Position numbers and translations under genes: made by a program. Under the pieces are notes generated by a model. It saw only the letters and a list, made by a program, of their open reading frames with translations. It searched no databases and was not told the origin of the DNA. This document shows, one piece after another, positions 41,835 to 50,925 of a DNA stretch of 64,000 nucleotides (position 1 is the stretch's first letter; every line of letters begins with the position of its first letter). Source of the stretch: PMG-095 sp037200885 (GTDB taxonomy: Bacteria; Myxococcota_A; Polyangia; Polyangiales; Polyangiaceae); assembly GCA_037200885.1 (NCBI GenBank), contig JBBCIN010000002.1, positions 558,001 through 622,000 on the forward strand. The letters are read 5' to 3'.

Positions 41835-42278
41835 TCACGACCCGTACCCTGGATCGTCGATCTTGCGGATACGCGGCAGGTGCCGCCCGCCTTCGAAGGG
41901 CGTGTCCAACCAGAGACGGACGATCTCCAGCGCCAGATCTTCGTCGATCATCCGCGCGCCCAGAGCAACGCCATTGGCGTCGTTGTGCTCGCGGCCCAGG
42001 CGGGCGGTTTCCCGGTTCCAGCACAACGGTGCGCGCACACCCGGGACACGGTTGGCGACAATCGCCTCGCCGTTGCCCGAACCACCGAAGGCGATGCAGC
42101 GTTGGCACTCGCCGCGGCCGACCGCCTCTGCGGCCGGGCGGCAGTAGTCGGGGTAGTCGCACCGCTCGGCCGTAAAGCAGCCGAAATCAACGACCTCGTG
42201 GCCCAGTTCTTCGAGCAGGATCTTGACCCGTTCTTTGAGCAGAAAACCGGCGTGGTCCGAGCCGAGGGCGATGCGCAT
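41835..42278 (-). CDS. rpiB: Ribose-5-phosphate isomerase B-type (RpiB/LacAB family)
   Basis: The protein has 147 residues. MRIALGSDHAGFLLKERVKI, DFGCFTAERCDYPDY and CIAFGGSGNGEAIVANRVPG match RpiB. The active-site position often held by Cys in E. coli RpiB is within GGSGNGE, as in the actinobacterial type where Glu acts instead. It interconverts ribose 5-phosphate and ribulose 5-phosphate. ATG 42278 gives the normal start. It stands alone between the TonB receptor and an LLM gene, with no operator seen. Confidence 0.9.
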   Translation of the reverse strand: MRIALGSDHAGFLLKERVKILLEELGHEVVDFGCFTAERCDYPDYCRPAAEAVGRGECQRCIAFGGSGNGEAIVANRVPGVRAPLCWNRETARLGREHNDANGVALGARMIDEDLALEIVRLWLDTPFEGGRHLPRIRKIDDPGYGS

Positions 42279-42442
42279 GGGCGTGGATTCTGGCACGGGG
42301 CGACACGCTAGCATGAAGCGCTGCTTGGCGAGGCGGTGCGGATGCCGTTCGCCCGCCAAGAAAGCGCCGGCGCCAACGCTGCCGCGCGACCCTTCGGCAC
42401 GCTGCAGATCGCGCTCGGCTCAAGCGCGTCAGCGGCGCCTCA

Positions 42443-43795
42443 TCAGGCGACGCTACGTTCGCCGCGCGCGGCGCTGTAGATGTTTTCTGGCCTTGCGAGG
42501 CCGAGGTTGCTCCGCAACGTCTGACCCGCGTACTCCTCGCGAAACAGGCCGCGCTTCTGAAGAATCGGGATCACGGTCTCGACAACCCGCCGGAACTGAC
42601 CAGGAAGAGACTCGGCGATCACGAAGCCGTCGGAGCCGCCGGTCTCGAGCCATTCTTGGAACCGGTCGGCGATCTGTTCCGGGGTGCCCACGAAGGCAGT
42701 GCGCGGGGTCGCGAAACGGAGCGCGACTTCGCGCAAGCTGAGGCGTTCGGCGCGGGCGGCTTGGGTGACTTTAACCACCGCGCCCTGAGAGCTATTGAGA
42801 CCTGCCTTCTCGAGCGAGTCGAGGATCGGGAACGGGCCGTCGAGGTCGTGTTGCGTGAAGTCGTAGTCGTTGAAGCTGCGCCCCAGCATGCGTAACGCGG
42901 CCTCGATCGAGCCTAACTCTTGGCGCTCTTTGAAAAGACGTTCTGCTTCGGCTTCGGTGCTGCCGACGACCGGCGACGCCCCGGGGAGGATGAAGACGGT
43001 ACTGGGGTCGCGACCGAAGCCCGCGATCCGGGCCTTGACGTCGCGATAGTAGGCTCGAGCCTCCTCCAAGTTTTCGAGGCCTACGAAGATCGCATCCGCG
43101 TTCTTGGCCGCGAAGTTTCGCCCGGCTTCAGACGATCCCGCCTGGAAGATGACGGGTTGTCCCTGCCGAGAGCGCGCGATGTTGAGCGGGCCTTTGACTT
43201 GGAAATATTTTCCCACGTGATCCAGCGTATGGAGCTTCTCCGGGTCGAAGAAGACGCCGCTCGTCTTGTCATGAACGAGCGCGTCGTCCTCCCAGCTGTC
43301 CCAAAGTCCGCGCACTACCCGTAAGAACTCTTCCGCGCGCACGTAGCGCTCGTCGTGAGCGAGATGCTCGGTCTTGCTGAAGTTGGCTGCCGTGCCATCG
43401 AGCCAGGAGGTCACGACGTTCCAGGCAGCGCGTCCGCCGCTGATGTGGTCGAGCGACGCGACCTGACGAGCGAGGTTGAACGGCTCCGTGTAGCTCGCGG
43501 TAATCGTCGCGACCAAGCCGATGTGGCTCGTTACGGCGGCGAGCGCGGACAACACGGTCAGGGGCTCGAAGCGGTTCAGGTAATGCGGGCTCGATCGTTC
43601 CGTGATGAACAAGCTGTCGGCAATGAACACAAAATCGAGCTTGCCTTGCTCGGCGAGCTCCGCGCGGGCGCGGTACAGCGGAAAGCTCGTGCTGCCGCCG
43701 GGCACGGCGTCGGGGTGGCGCCAGTCCGTCCAGGTCTGCCCGGCGCCCGTGATGATGTGCCCTAACTTCAGCTGACGCCTGGCGGATTGTGTCAT
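42443..43795 (-). CDS. LLM class flavin-dependent monooxygenase, NtaA-like
   Basis: The protein has 450 residues. The N-terminus RQLKLGHIITGAGQTWTDWR, then DHISGGRAAWNVVTSWLDGT, PVIFQAGSSEAGRNFAAKNA and FVGTPEQIADRFQEWLETGG mark the NtaA/SnaA group of two-component flavin monooxygenases. It likely oxidises an organosulfur or N-containing compound with FMNH2. ATG 43795 is in frame with a short leader and two palindrome-like half-sites just upstream (43804-43839). It follows the second SsuD-like gene on the same strand with a gap of 155 bp, so it probably has its own promoter. Confidence 0.9.
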   Translation of the reverse strand: MTQSARRQLKLGHIITGAGQTWTDWRHPDAVPGGSTSFPLYRARAELAEQGKLDFVFIADSLFITERSSPHYLNRFEPLTVLSALAAVTSHIGLVATITASYTEPFNLARQVASLDHISGGRAAWNVVTSWLDGTAANFSKTEHLAHDERYVRAEEFLRVVRGLWDSWEDDALVHDKTSGVFFDPEKLHTLDHVGKYFQVKGPLNIARSRQGQPVIFQAGSSEAGRNFAAKNADAIFVGLENLEEARAYYRDVKARIAGFGRDPSTVFILPGASPVVGSTEAEAERLFKERQELGSIEAALRMLGRSFNDYDFTQHDLDGPFPILDSLEKAGLNSSQGAVVKVTQAARAERLSLREVALRFATPRTAFVGTPEQIADRFQEWLETGGSDGFVIAESLPGQFRRVVETVIPILQKRGLFREEYAGQTLRSNLGLARPENIYSAARGERSVA

Positions 43796-43803
43796 GTGCC
43801 GTT

Positions 43804-43839
43804 CTCCGTCTTAAGAGACTAAAGTCTTGTATTACGTCG
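43804..43839. promoter_or_regulatory. Two degenerate palindrome copies, 20 bp apart
   Basis: CTCCGTCTTAAGAGAC at 43804-43819 (right arm exact) and GTCTTGTATTACGTCG at 43824-43839 (left arm exact, centre TATT). Each has one good arm; centres are 20 bp apart, as in other tandem sites. Confidence 0.45.
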
Positions 43840-43950
43840 TCGACCTGCGCTCAAGCGTGATTTTTCTTTCCTGACGGAGACGCGATCATCGTCCGCCCCA
43901 GACATTCGCCGCTTGCGCGTGAAGCTCGGGGCGGACTGGATCGAGACCGC

Positions 43951-45039
43951 TCAGGCTGCCACGCTCGGGCTGGGGCGGTGCTTGACGGCTTCACGCACGA
44001 CCGGAATCAACTCGCGGCCGTATTGAACCGCGTCCTCCAAAGGATCGAAGCCGCGGATCAGGAAGGTGGTCACGCCCAGATCATAGTAGTCGAGCAAGGC
44101 ATCGGCGACTTGTTCGCCCGTGCCTACGAGCGAGGTCGAATTGCCCCCGGCACCGGTGACCTTGGCCACGCCGGTCCACAGCCGCTTGTCGAGACGTTCG
44201 CCCTGAGCGGCGGCGCGCAGCAGGCGCGCAGAGCCCTCGCTGCGAGGGCTGCCCGAGAAGTCTTGCAGACCCTTTTCCGCGCGAGATTTGCGGACGCGCT
44301 CGCGGATGTCGTCAGCGCGCTGCCACGCGGCGGCCTCCGTATCCGCCAGGATCGGGCGTAGCGAAACGCTGAAGCCAATGGTGCGCCCGTACTTGGCGGC
44401 GGCGGCCCGGACCCGCGTCACCTGTTCGCGAACTTGAGCCAGGGTCTCGCCGTAAAGGGCGTAGATGTCCGCATGTCGACCCGCGGCGTCGATCGCGGCC
44501 TCCGAGGAACCGCCAAAGAAAATGGGAATGTGCGGCTTTTGCACGGGTTTCACCGCGACCTGCCCGCCCTTAAATTTGTAGTACTTCCCCTCGTGATCGA
44601 AGGCTCTGTCTTCGGTCCAAAGCCGGCGCAGCAGGCCGACGTATTCGTCGCTCCGCTCGTAGCGCTCTGCCTTACTCAGGAAATCGCCATCGCGCTGTTG
44701 CTCCTCGTCGCTGGCGCCCGAGATGATGTGCACGGAAGCACGCCCACGGCTCAATTGGTCGATGGTCGCGAGCGTACGCGCCGCGAGCGTCGGCGCGACG
44801 AAGCCTGGGCGGTGTGCAAGCATCACTCCGAGTCGTTCGGTGACCGCGGTGACGTACGTGCCGAGATGTAACCCATCCGGCGAGGTCGAACCGTAGCCGA
44901 TGAGCACGCGATCGAACCCGCCCGCTTCGTGAGCCTGAGCGAACGCGCGCAGGTAGTCGACGTCGAATGAGTCCTCGACGCGACCGTCAGCTTCGGAAGG
45001 ATTTCGGTGCGCAACGAGTCCGGTGAATGAAACAGACAT
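43951..45039 (-). CDS. SsuD-like alkanesulfonate monooxygenase (LLM family), second copy
   Basis: The protein has 362 residues and is a paralogue of 24951-26057. It shares VMLAHRPGFVAPTLAARTLA, FGGSSEAAIDAAGRHADIYA and the C-terminal TTFLIRGFDPLEDAVQYGRE. The expected reaction is FMNH2-dependent release of sulfite from a sulfonate. ATG 45039 is chosen over an upstream TTG. The gene is divergent from the BisC gene, and the palindrome at 45132 lies between them (93 bp from this start). No FMN reductase is adjacent; flavin may come from a general reductase. Confidence 0.87.
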   Translation of the reverse strand: MSVSFTGLVAHRNPSEADGRVEDSFDVDYLRAFAQAHEAGGFDRVLIGYGSTSPDGLHLGTYVTAVTERLGVMLAHRPGFVAPTLAARTLATIDQLSRGRASVHIISGASDEEQQRDGDFLSKAERYERSDEYVGLLRRLWTEDRAFDHEGKYYKFKGGQVAVKPVQKPHIPIFFGGSSEAAIDAAGRHADIYALYGETLAQVREQVTRVRAAAAKYGRTIGFSVSLRPILADTEAAAWQRADDIRERVRKSRAEKGLQDFSGSPRSEGSARLLRAAAQGERLDKRLWTGVAKVTGAGGNSTSLVGTGEQVADALLDYYDLGVTTFLIRGFDPLEDAVQYGRELIPVVREAVKHRPSPSVAA

Positions 45040-45131
45040 TCCCAAATGCTCCTGTCAGGGGGACGATGCCCGCGAACTACTGGCGCGGCGCCGGGTGTTT
45101 AGCCACCCAGAGCGGACCATAATAGAGTATA

Positions 45132-45147
45132 GTCTCCTAAACAAGAC
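45132..45147. promoter_or_regulatory. 16-bp GTCT-AGAC palindrome between SsuD-like gene and BisC-like gene
   Basis: GTCTCCTAAACAAGAC; both arms exact, centre TAAA. It ends 5 bp before the ATG at 45153 and 93 bp from the divergent SsuD-like start. Confidence 0.73.
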
Positions 45148-45152
45148 CTACC

Positions 45153-47501
45153 ATGACACGAGTAAGCTATACCGCGGCTCATTGGGGCGTTTACGAAGTC
45201 GAGCTGGCAGATGGCCCTGGACTCGGGACTGACCCAGCACTCCCCCACCTGCGTCCGTTCGCGCGCGACCCAGATCCATCGCCCATCGGTCTGGATCAGC
45301 TCGACTCGTCCGTCACGCGCCTGCGCATCCGGCGCCCCGCGGTACGCCGAGGCTGGCTCGAGCGAGGTCCGGGGCCCGCCAACGACGGCCGAGGTAGCGA
45401 ACCGTTCGTCGAGGTCGATTGGGCGACTGCCACACAGCTCGTCGCGCAGGAGCTAGCGCGGGTCATCGGTGCGCACGGCAATACCGCGATCTTCGGCGGT
45501 TCGTACGGTTGGTCGAGCGCCGGGCGTTTTCATCATGCGGTCGGCCAGCTGCACCGCTTCTTGAATGTCCTGGGCGGGTATGTCCGCAGCGTCGATAGCT
45601 ACAGCTTGGGCGCGGGGCGAGCGCTGATGCCTCACATCGTCACCGACATGGACGACAGCAACGCTTCGCATACCTCTTTTTCGGTGTTGGCCGAGCATAC
45701 GCAGCTGTTTGTCAGCTTCGGCGGCGTGCCGCTCAAAAATACCCAGGTCTCTTCCAGCGGCGCCGGCGATCACCGGGTGCGCGCCGCGCTGAAGGAGATG
45801 GCCCAGCGCGGCGTTCGCTTCGTCAACATCAGCCCAGTGCGGGATAATCTCGAGACGGGCGGCCCAGTCGAGTGGATCCCAATCCGCCCCAACACTGACA
45901 CGGCAGTCATGCTGGGGCTCGCTCACGCCGTGGCACACGATCCGCGCTTCGACCGTCATTTCGTCGATCGTTACACGGTCGGCTACGAACGCTTCGAGGC
46001 TTATCTCGTCGGCGCGACGGACGGAATCGCGAAGACGCCCGCGTGGGCGGCCGCGATCAGCGGGGTTCCCGCGGCCCGCATTGCGAGTCTTGCCAGTGAA
46101 CTATTGGCCAACCGGACCATGCTCAACATCGCGTGGGCACTGCAACGAGCGGCGCATGGTGAGCAGCCATTTTGGATGCTGGTCACGCTGGCCGCGATGG
46201 TCGGGCAAATCGGGCTGCCCGGTGGTGGTTACGGGCTCGGTTACGGGGCGATGAACGTGATGGGTAGCGCGCACCGCCGGATTCCCGGGCCGGTATTTCC
46301 GCAGGGCGCAAACCAGGTCAAGGACTTCATCCCGGTTGCACGCATTGCAGACCTTTTGCTCTCCCCCGGCGCGCCCTTCACCTATCAAGGTGTGACGCGG
46401 CACTACCCGGACATCCGCCTGGTCTATTGGGCCGGTGGCAATCCGTTTCATCACCATCAGGACTTGGCGCGGCTCGATCGTGCCTGGCGCAAGCCCGAGA
46501 CCATCGTCGTGCACGAGCAGTATTGGACTCCGGCGGCTAAGCGCGCCGACATCGTGCTGCCGGCCACCACTTCGTTGGAGCGTGACGACATCGGCTTTGC
46601 CACGCGTGAGGGCTTCTATATCGCCATGAAGCGCGCCGTGCCGCCGTATGGCGAGGCGCGCGACGACCACGCGATTTTAGCCGAAATCGCCGAGCACTTG
46701 GCCGTGAAGTCGGCGTTCACGGAAGATCTGGCCGTGAGCCAGTGGCTCGTGCGTCTGTACGACGAGAACCGGGCGCGCGTGCGAGAGCTGGGAATCGAGC
46801 TCCCGCCGTTCGATGTCTTTTGGGAGCAAGGCATCGTGGACCTATCCGTGCACGATCGAGCCCACGTGATGCATGCAGAATTTCGGCGCGATCCCGAAGC
46901 GCATCGATTGCGCACGCCATCTGGAAAGATCGAGATCTACTCCGAGAAGATTGCGGCTTTCGCGCTCGCGGATTGCCCAGGGCACCCTGTTTGGCTCGAA
47001 CCTTTCGAGTGGCTCGGACACGCAAGTGCCGCGCGCTTCCCGCTGCATCTGTTGTCCGATCAACCCGAGCGACGCCTGCACAGCCAGCTCGATCACAGCC
47101 CGTACAGCCGGGCAGGTAAGATCTCCGGGCGTGAGCCCATCTTCATCAATACGCTCGATGCGGCCAAGCGCGGTATCGAAAGCGGTGATCTGGTGCTCGT
47201 GCACAACGGGCGCGGCAAGAGCCTTGCAGGCGCGGTGGTGACTGACGACCTGATGCCCGGGGTCGTGCGTTTGTCGACCGGGAGCTGGTACGATCGACCC
47301 CATGAAGAGCAAGCCAATCCTGCCGCCTTCGACAACAATGCCAACCCCAATTCGCTGACCCTCGACCGCGGTGCGTCTTCGTTTTCGCAAGGCTGCAGCG
47401 CGCAAACGTGCTTGGTGGAGGTCGAGCGATTCGTCGGCGTGGCGCCGCCGGTCTCGGTTTACGAACCGCCCGAGCTGATTGCGGCTCGCGATTCGCGATG
47501 A
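45153..47501 (+). CDS. Molybdopterin oxidoreductase of the biotin/methionine sulfoxide reductase type (BisC-like)
   Basis: The protein has 782 residues. It lacks a twin-arginine signal and the N-terminal Fe-S cysteines, as expected for cytoplasmic BisC/DMSO-reductase-family enzymes with bis-MGD molybdenum. The probable Mo ligand Ser is in FGGSYGWSSAGRFHHA. MGD-binding parts include YWAGGNPFHHHQDL, EQYWTPAAKRADIVLPATTS and, near the C-terminus, STGSWYDRPHE. BisC reduces biotin sulfoxide and free methionine sulfoxide. The start ATG follows the palindrome by 5 bp. It would let the cell recover sulfoxide compounds for sulfur, and it lies between two SsuD/LLM genes and a sulfate-transport remnant. 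Confidence 0.9.
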   Translation: MTRVSYTAAHWGVYEVELADGPGLGTDPALPHLRPFARDPDPSPIGLDQLDSSVTRLRIRRPAVRRGWLERGPGPANDGRGSEPFVEVDWATATQLVAQELARVIGAHGNTAIFGGSYGWSSAGRFHHAVGQLHRFLNVLGGYVRSVDSYSLGAGRALMPHIVTDMDDSNASHTSFSVLAEHTQLFVSFGGVPLKNTQVSSSGAGDHRVRAALKEMAQRGVRFVNISPVRDNLETGGPVEWIPIRPNTDTAVMLGLAHAVAHDPRFDRHFVDRYTVGYERFEAYLVGATDGIAKTPAWAAAISGVPAARIASLASELLANRTMLNIAWALQRAAHGEQPFWMLVTLAAMVGQIGLPGGGYGLGYGAMNVMGSAHRRIPGPVFPQGANQVKDFIPVARIADLLLSPGAPFTYQGVTRHYPDIRLVYWAGGNPFHHHQDLARLDRAWRKPETIVVHEQYWTPAAKRADIVLPATTSLERDDIGFATREGFYIAMKRAVPPYGEARDDHAILAEIAEHLAVKSAFTEDLAVSQWLVRLYDENRARVRELGIELPPFDVFWEQGIVDLSVHDRAHVMHAEFRRDPEAHRLRTPSGKIEIYSEKIAAFALADCPGHPVWLEPFEWLGHASAARFPLHLLSDQPERRLHSQLDHSPYSRAGKISGREPIFINTLDAAKRGIESGDLVLVHNGRGKSLAGAVVTDDLMPGVVRLSTGSWYDRPHEEQANPAAFDNNANPNSLTLDRGASSFSQGCSAQTCLVEVERFVGVAPPVSVYEPPELIAARDSR

Positions 47502-47532
47502 TATCCGGGTCCCACCAGCGAGCTTGCCACTC

Positions 47533-47982
47533 ATGAAACTGAGTCCGTCGCGCGCTTTGGATTTATTCGCGGTGCTCTTGGTCGTCGTCGCCGTGTTGGC
47601 GATCGGAGCCAAGAACTATGAGCGGAACGCGGACGTGAAATTGCTGAACGTCTCGTACGATCCAACGCGAGAGCTCTACAAAACGCTGAATCCGCGCTTC
47701 ATCGAGAAATACCAGCACGGCATGCGTGACAGCCAAAAGGATGGACTTACCGTGCTCTTGGCGGGGATTCGGCCGGATCTCTCGAGTGCATTTACGCGTC
47801 TGAGTTTTGCTGATTGGTTTCCAGAGGATCGCGTCTTCGTCGAAGAAGACGAGGTGGATTCGGCGACACTGAAGGCCATACGCAAAGCCTATGCATTGCT
47901 AGGTAGCGACAACCCTTGCGTCCACTGCTCCACGCGCGTTTGGGCCCCCAGCGAGCTGCGCGCTGCCTATTATTTGGTCTGA
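47533..47982 (+). pseudogene. Chimeric remnant: sulfate-binding-protein N-terminus joined to STAS-like (SulP-type) C-terminus
   Basis: A 149-residue frame. Residues 1-25 form a hydrophobic export helix. KLLNVSYDPTRELYKTLNP is the family signature of periplasmic sulfate-binding proteins (Sbp/CysP). It ends about RFIEKYQ, near residue 60. The rest (GLTVLLAGIRPDLSSAF, DWFPEDRVFVEEDEVDSATL, NPCVHC) does not continue Sbp and resembles the end of a STAS domain from SulP sulfate transporters; this second assignment is less sure. An in-frame deletion that removed most of sbp and any following cysTWA/sulP region is the simplest explanation. Such a protein cannot bind sulfate. It points to loss of a sulfate-uptake locus at this place. 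Confidence 0.65.
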
Positions 47983-47992
47983 AGGCCGAGCC

Positions 47993-48763
47993 TCACACCG
48001 CGCCGGATACCCCACCGTCGATGTTGATGCTCGTGCCGGTGACGTAGCTAGCGGCCGCCGAGGCGAGGAACACGATCACGTCGGCGACTTCGCGTGCTTC
48101 CCCCACCCGACCAAGCGGTAGGTTCTTGCCCAAGGCGGCGTAGTGCTGGTCGAGCGCGACGCCCAACTCGCGCGCTTTTCGCTCGTGCTGAGCGCTCTTG
48201 ATTAAACCGACACACACCGTGTTGACCAAGATGCCGTACTCAGCGAGATCTTTCGATAGTGCCTTGGTGAAGGCGATCCCTGCTGCTCGGCTAACGGAGG
48301 TCGGCAGCGAGCTCTTGGCGGGCTGCTTGCCGCCCGGCGTAGTGACGTTGATGATGCGGCCTCCGCGTTGCTTCAAGTGCGGAAGCGCCGCGCGGGTGGT
48401 GCGGATCGCTGCGCGCAACTTCACGTCCAGATCGGCATCCCAAGTCGCATCGTCGACCGCTTCGAAGTGGCTGGCCCGTCCGGTACCCGCGTTGTTGACC
48501 AGAATGTCGAGCGCGCCGAATTCGGACACCGTCGCCTGAATCAGACGCTCTACGTCCCCCGTGTTGGTCACGTCCGCAGCCACCGGTAAGACCCGGGCGC
48601 CCTGCTTCCGGAGCTCCTGTGCGGTTGTCTCGAGCACCTCGGGCCGGCGTGCCGCGATCACCACGCGCGCGCCATGCTCGGCGAACGCGAGCGCAGTCGC
48701 GCGGCCAATGCCTTCACTGCCGCCGGTAATGAGCGCCACTTTTTCTTCGAGTTGGAATCGCAT
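47993..48763 (-). CDS. SDR-family oxidoreductase-like protein without the catalytic Tyr and Lys
   Basis: The protein has 256 residues. The cofactor motif GGSEGIGRATALAF, NNAG, and the C-terminal GTSINIDGGVSGAV are typical classical SDR. The YxxxK site is T155-SVS-R159 (SSLPTSVSRAAGIAFTKAL), so both Tyr and Lys are replaced. The same pattern is known in a group of SDR-like proteins of unclear activity. ATG 48763 is chosen for the family N-terminus (MRFQLEEKVALITGG). A palindrome variant with one mismatch per half lies 59 bp upstream (48822). It is convergent with the sulfate-transporter remnant. Confidence 0.83.
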   Translation of the reverse strand: MRFQLEEKVALITGGSEGIGRATALAFAEHGARVVIAARRPEVLETTAQELRKQGARVLPVAADVTNTGDVERLIQATVSEFGALDILVNNAGTGRASHFEAVDDATWDADLDVKLRAAIRTTRAALPHLKQRGGRIINVTTPGGKQPAKSSLPTSVSRAAGIAFTKALSKDLAEYGILVNTVCVGLIKSAQHERKARELGVALDQHYAALGKNLPLGRVGEAREVADVIVFLASAAASYVTGTSINIDGGVSGAV

Positions 48764-48821
48764 GTTCCTCTTTTTTCTTGAGCCTTGGCTGCCGGAGAAT
48801 TTGTCCGCTTTGGCGGCACTA

Positions 48822-48837
48822 GTCCCGCATGATAGAC
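48822..48837. promoter_or_regulatory. GTCT-AGAC-type palindrome upstream of SDR gene
   Basis: GTCCCGCATGATAGAC; right arm exact, left arm GTCC, centre CATG. It lies 59 bp from the minus-strand ATG at 48763. Confidence 0.5.
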
Positions 48838-49003
48838 GACGCAACGCTAAACGGGAGCCTAAAGATTACGATTCGGCTCACGCAGTCTCGTCGCCCGGAG
48901 GCGGTCCGCGTTCGCTCGTCAAACTTCGCTCGAACCGCTAGAACTAGTCTGCCCCCAGGCGCGAGGACCGCTCGCGTTCATCGTCAACGCCGATCCTGCC
49001 CGC

Positions 49004-50902
49004 ATGAATCCCCCGACCCTACCCAATCGCCTGTGGCCGTTCTCGTTGCATTTCTACCGCCAGTTCTTCTGGGGCTGTCTGGGCCTGATCGTTTTTCCGA
49101 TCCTGAGCCGGGGTGCATTCGCGTCGATCGCTTACGCCACCAAGCGCCTGACCGACACGGTACTCGGCATGCACCACCCGGCGACCGAGGCGCACGAGCT
49201 GCTCGTGCCGTTCGCATTGTTCGTCGGACTCGTGGTCGCCCGCTTCGTGGCAGACGCTGGAGCTTGGTTCAATTCCTACAACACCCGTTCGCCCATGCTG
49301 CTCCGCATCAAGGAGGAGGTCTTCGCCTACACCCAGCGGCTCTCGAGCTCTTATTTCGAAAACACCCTCTCGGGCAAGATCGCGCATCGGGCAATCATGT
49401 TGCCCGATCAGGTGCTCTTGCTGTTCGACATGGTGGTGTTCGATTTTCTGCCGAGCGCAGCTTTTTTCGCGTTCGTGGCGGCGTTCTTTTACCTCGCGAG
49501 CCCAGTGTTTTTCGCGGCACAGGTGGTTGCGATCATCACCTACTTCTCGGTCAGTCTGCTGGTAGGTCGCGAATGCACCCGACGCGCGATCGCAAGCAAC
49601 GAGGCCAAGGCGGCCGTCACGGGGCGCATGGTCGACGTGCTCACCAACATCCGCAACGTGTTCTTCTTTGCCAATCAAGAGCTCGAAGACGAACAACTCA
49701 AGCAATACACGGGCGAGGAGCGCGATCGGCGCCGCGCCTCCTACCGTGCCGTCGTCCGTTTGCGCTGCGTCCAGTACATGATGGACATCACGATGTGGAT
49801 CGTGTTCGTCGGCGGCGCGCTCGATGCCTGGGTTCACGGACTGATCGGCGCGGGCGACTTCGTGATGGTGACGGCGCTCACGAGCTCGCTCTTACAAACC
49901 GCTTACAACCTCGGCCAGCGAATCCCCGAGTTTTACGACCAGGTGGGCTCGGCTCGGGAAAGCATCGACACGTTGATCGTGCCGGCCACCGTCAACGATG
50001 CGCCCGACGCGCTGCCACTGACAGTCGCCCAAGGCAGCATTCACCTCGATCACGTCTCCTTCGCCTACGAGCTCTCCCACGGAGATCGGCATCGCACGCG
50101 CAACGTGGTGAAGGACTTCGAGCTGCTCATTCCAGCAGGCCAACGCGTCGGACTCGTGGGGCCGAGCGGCGCCGGCAAGACCACCCTGATGGGCCTGTTG
50201 ATGCGGATGCACGACGTGGCAGCGGGCGCAATTCGCATCGATGGCCAGGACATTCGCCAGGTCACTCAGCAAAGTCTGCGCCAATCGATTGCGCTCATCC
50301 CACAAGATACGACCTTGTTCCATCGCAACCTTCGCGAGAACATCCGCTATGGCCGCCCCGACGCGAGCGACGAAGAAGTCGAACTCGCGGCGCTTCGCGC
50401 CCACGCGCACGAGTTCATCGTGGAGCAGGAGAACGGCTACCGGACCATGGTGGGTGAACGGGGGGTCAAGCTCTCGGGTGGACAACGGCAACGCATCGCC
50501 ATCGCGCGCGCCATTCTGAAGGACGCGCCCATCCTATTGCTCGATGAAGCCACTAGCGCGCTCGACAGTCATAGTGAGCAGATCATTCAAAGCGCGATGC
50601 GTGAAGCGATGGCCGGCAAGACCGTGATCGCGATCGCCCATCGCTTGAGCACCGTGATGGACATGGATCGGCTGATCGTGCTGGATCGCGGAGCCATCGT
50701 CGCCGACGGATCGCACAGCGAACTCCTCCGCCAAGGCGGGCTGTATGCCGAGCTGTGGCGTAAGCAGTCAGGTGACTTCAATCCGGTTGCGCGACCCGTG
50801 GTCGAGCAAAGCTCGGGGCTCGCTGGGCTCGAAGTGCCGGGAGCGAGCCAGAGCGAGCGTTCCACGGACGTCGTCAGCGCGGTCGTGAATCCCGAGGTTT
50901 GA
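49004..50902 (+). CDS. ABC transporter, fused permease-ATPase (ABCB/MsbA-like exporter)
   Basis: The protein has 632 residues. Six transmembrane helices occupy about residues 20-310. The ATPase domain has Walker A GLVGPSGAGKTTLMG, Q-loop in LIPQDTTLF, signature LSGGQRQRIAIARAI, Walker B ILLLDEATSALD and an H-loop IAHRLST. This half-transporter type exports lipids, peptides, drugs or thiol compounds as a homodimer. The C-terminal 40 residues are an extra low-complexity tail. ATG 49004 is first in frame; a GTCT-AGAC site is not seen close by. The divergent SDR gene is 240 bp away and the TauD-like gene converges on its 3' end. Confidence 0.92.
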   Translation: MNPPTLPNRLWPFSLHFYRQFFWGCLGLIVFPILSRGAFASIAYATKRLTDTVLGMHHPATEAHELLVPFALFVGLVVARFVADAGAWFNSYNTRSPMLLRIKEEVFAYTQRLSSSYFENTLSGKIAHRAIMLPDQVLLLFDMVVFDFLPSAAFFAFVAAFFYLASPVFFAAQVVAIITYFSVSLLVGRECTRRAIASNEAKAAVTGRMVDVLTNIRNVFFFANQELEDEQLKQYTGEERDRRRASYRAVVRLRCVQYMMDITMWIVFVGGALDAWVHGLIGAGDFVMVTALTSSLLQTAYNLGQRIPEFYDQVGSARESIDTLIVPATVNDAPDALPLTVAQGSIHLDHVSFAYELSHGDRHRTRNVVKDFELLIPAGQRVGLVGPSGAGKTTLMGLLMRMHDVAAGAIRIDGQDIRQVTQQSLRQSIALIPQDTTLFHRNLRENIRYGRPDASDEEVELAALRAHAHEFIVEQENGYRTMVGERGVKLSGGQRQRIAIARAILKDAPILLLDEATSALDSHSEQIIQSAMREAMAGKTVIAIAHRLSTVMDMDRLIVLDRGAIVADGSHSELLRQGGLYAELWRKQSGDFNPVARPVVEQSSGLAGLEVPGASQSERSTDVVSAVVNPEV

Positions 50903-50925
50903 CGGGCCTCGGCTGGACGTGCAGT

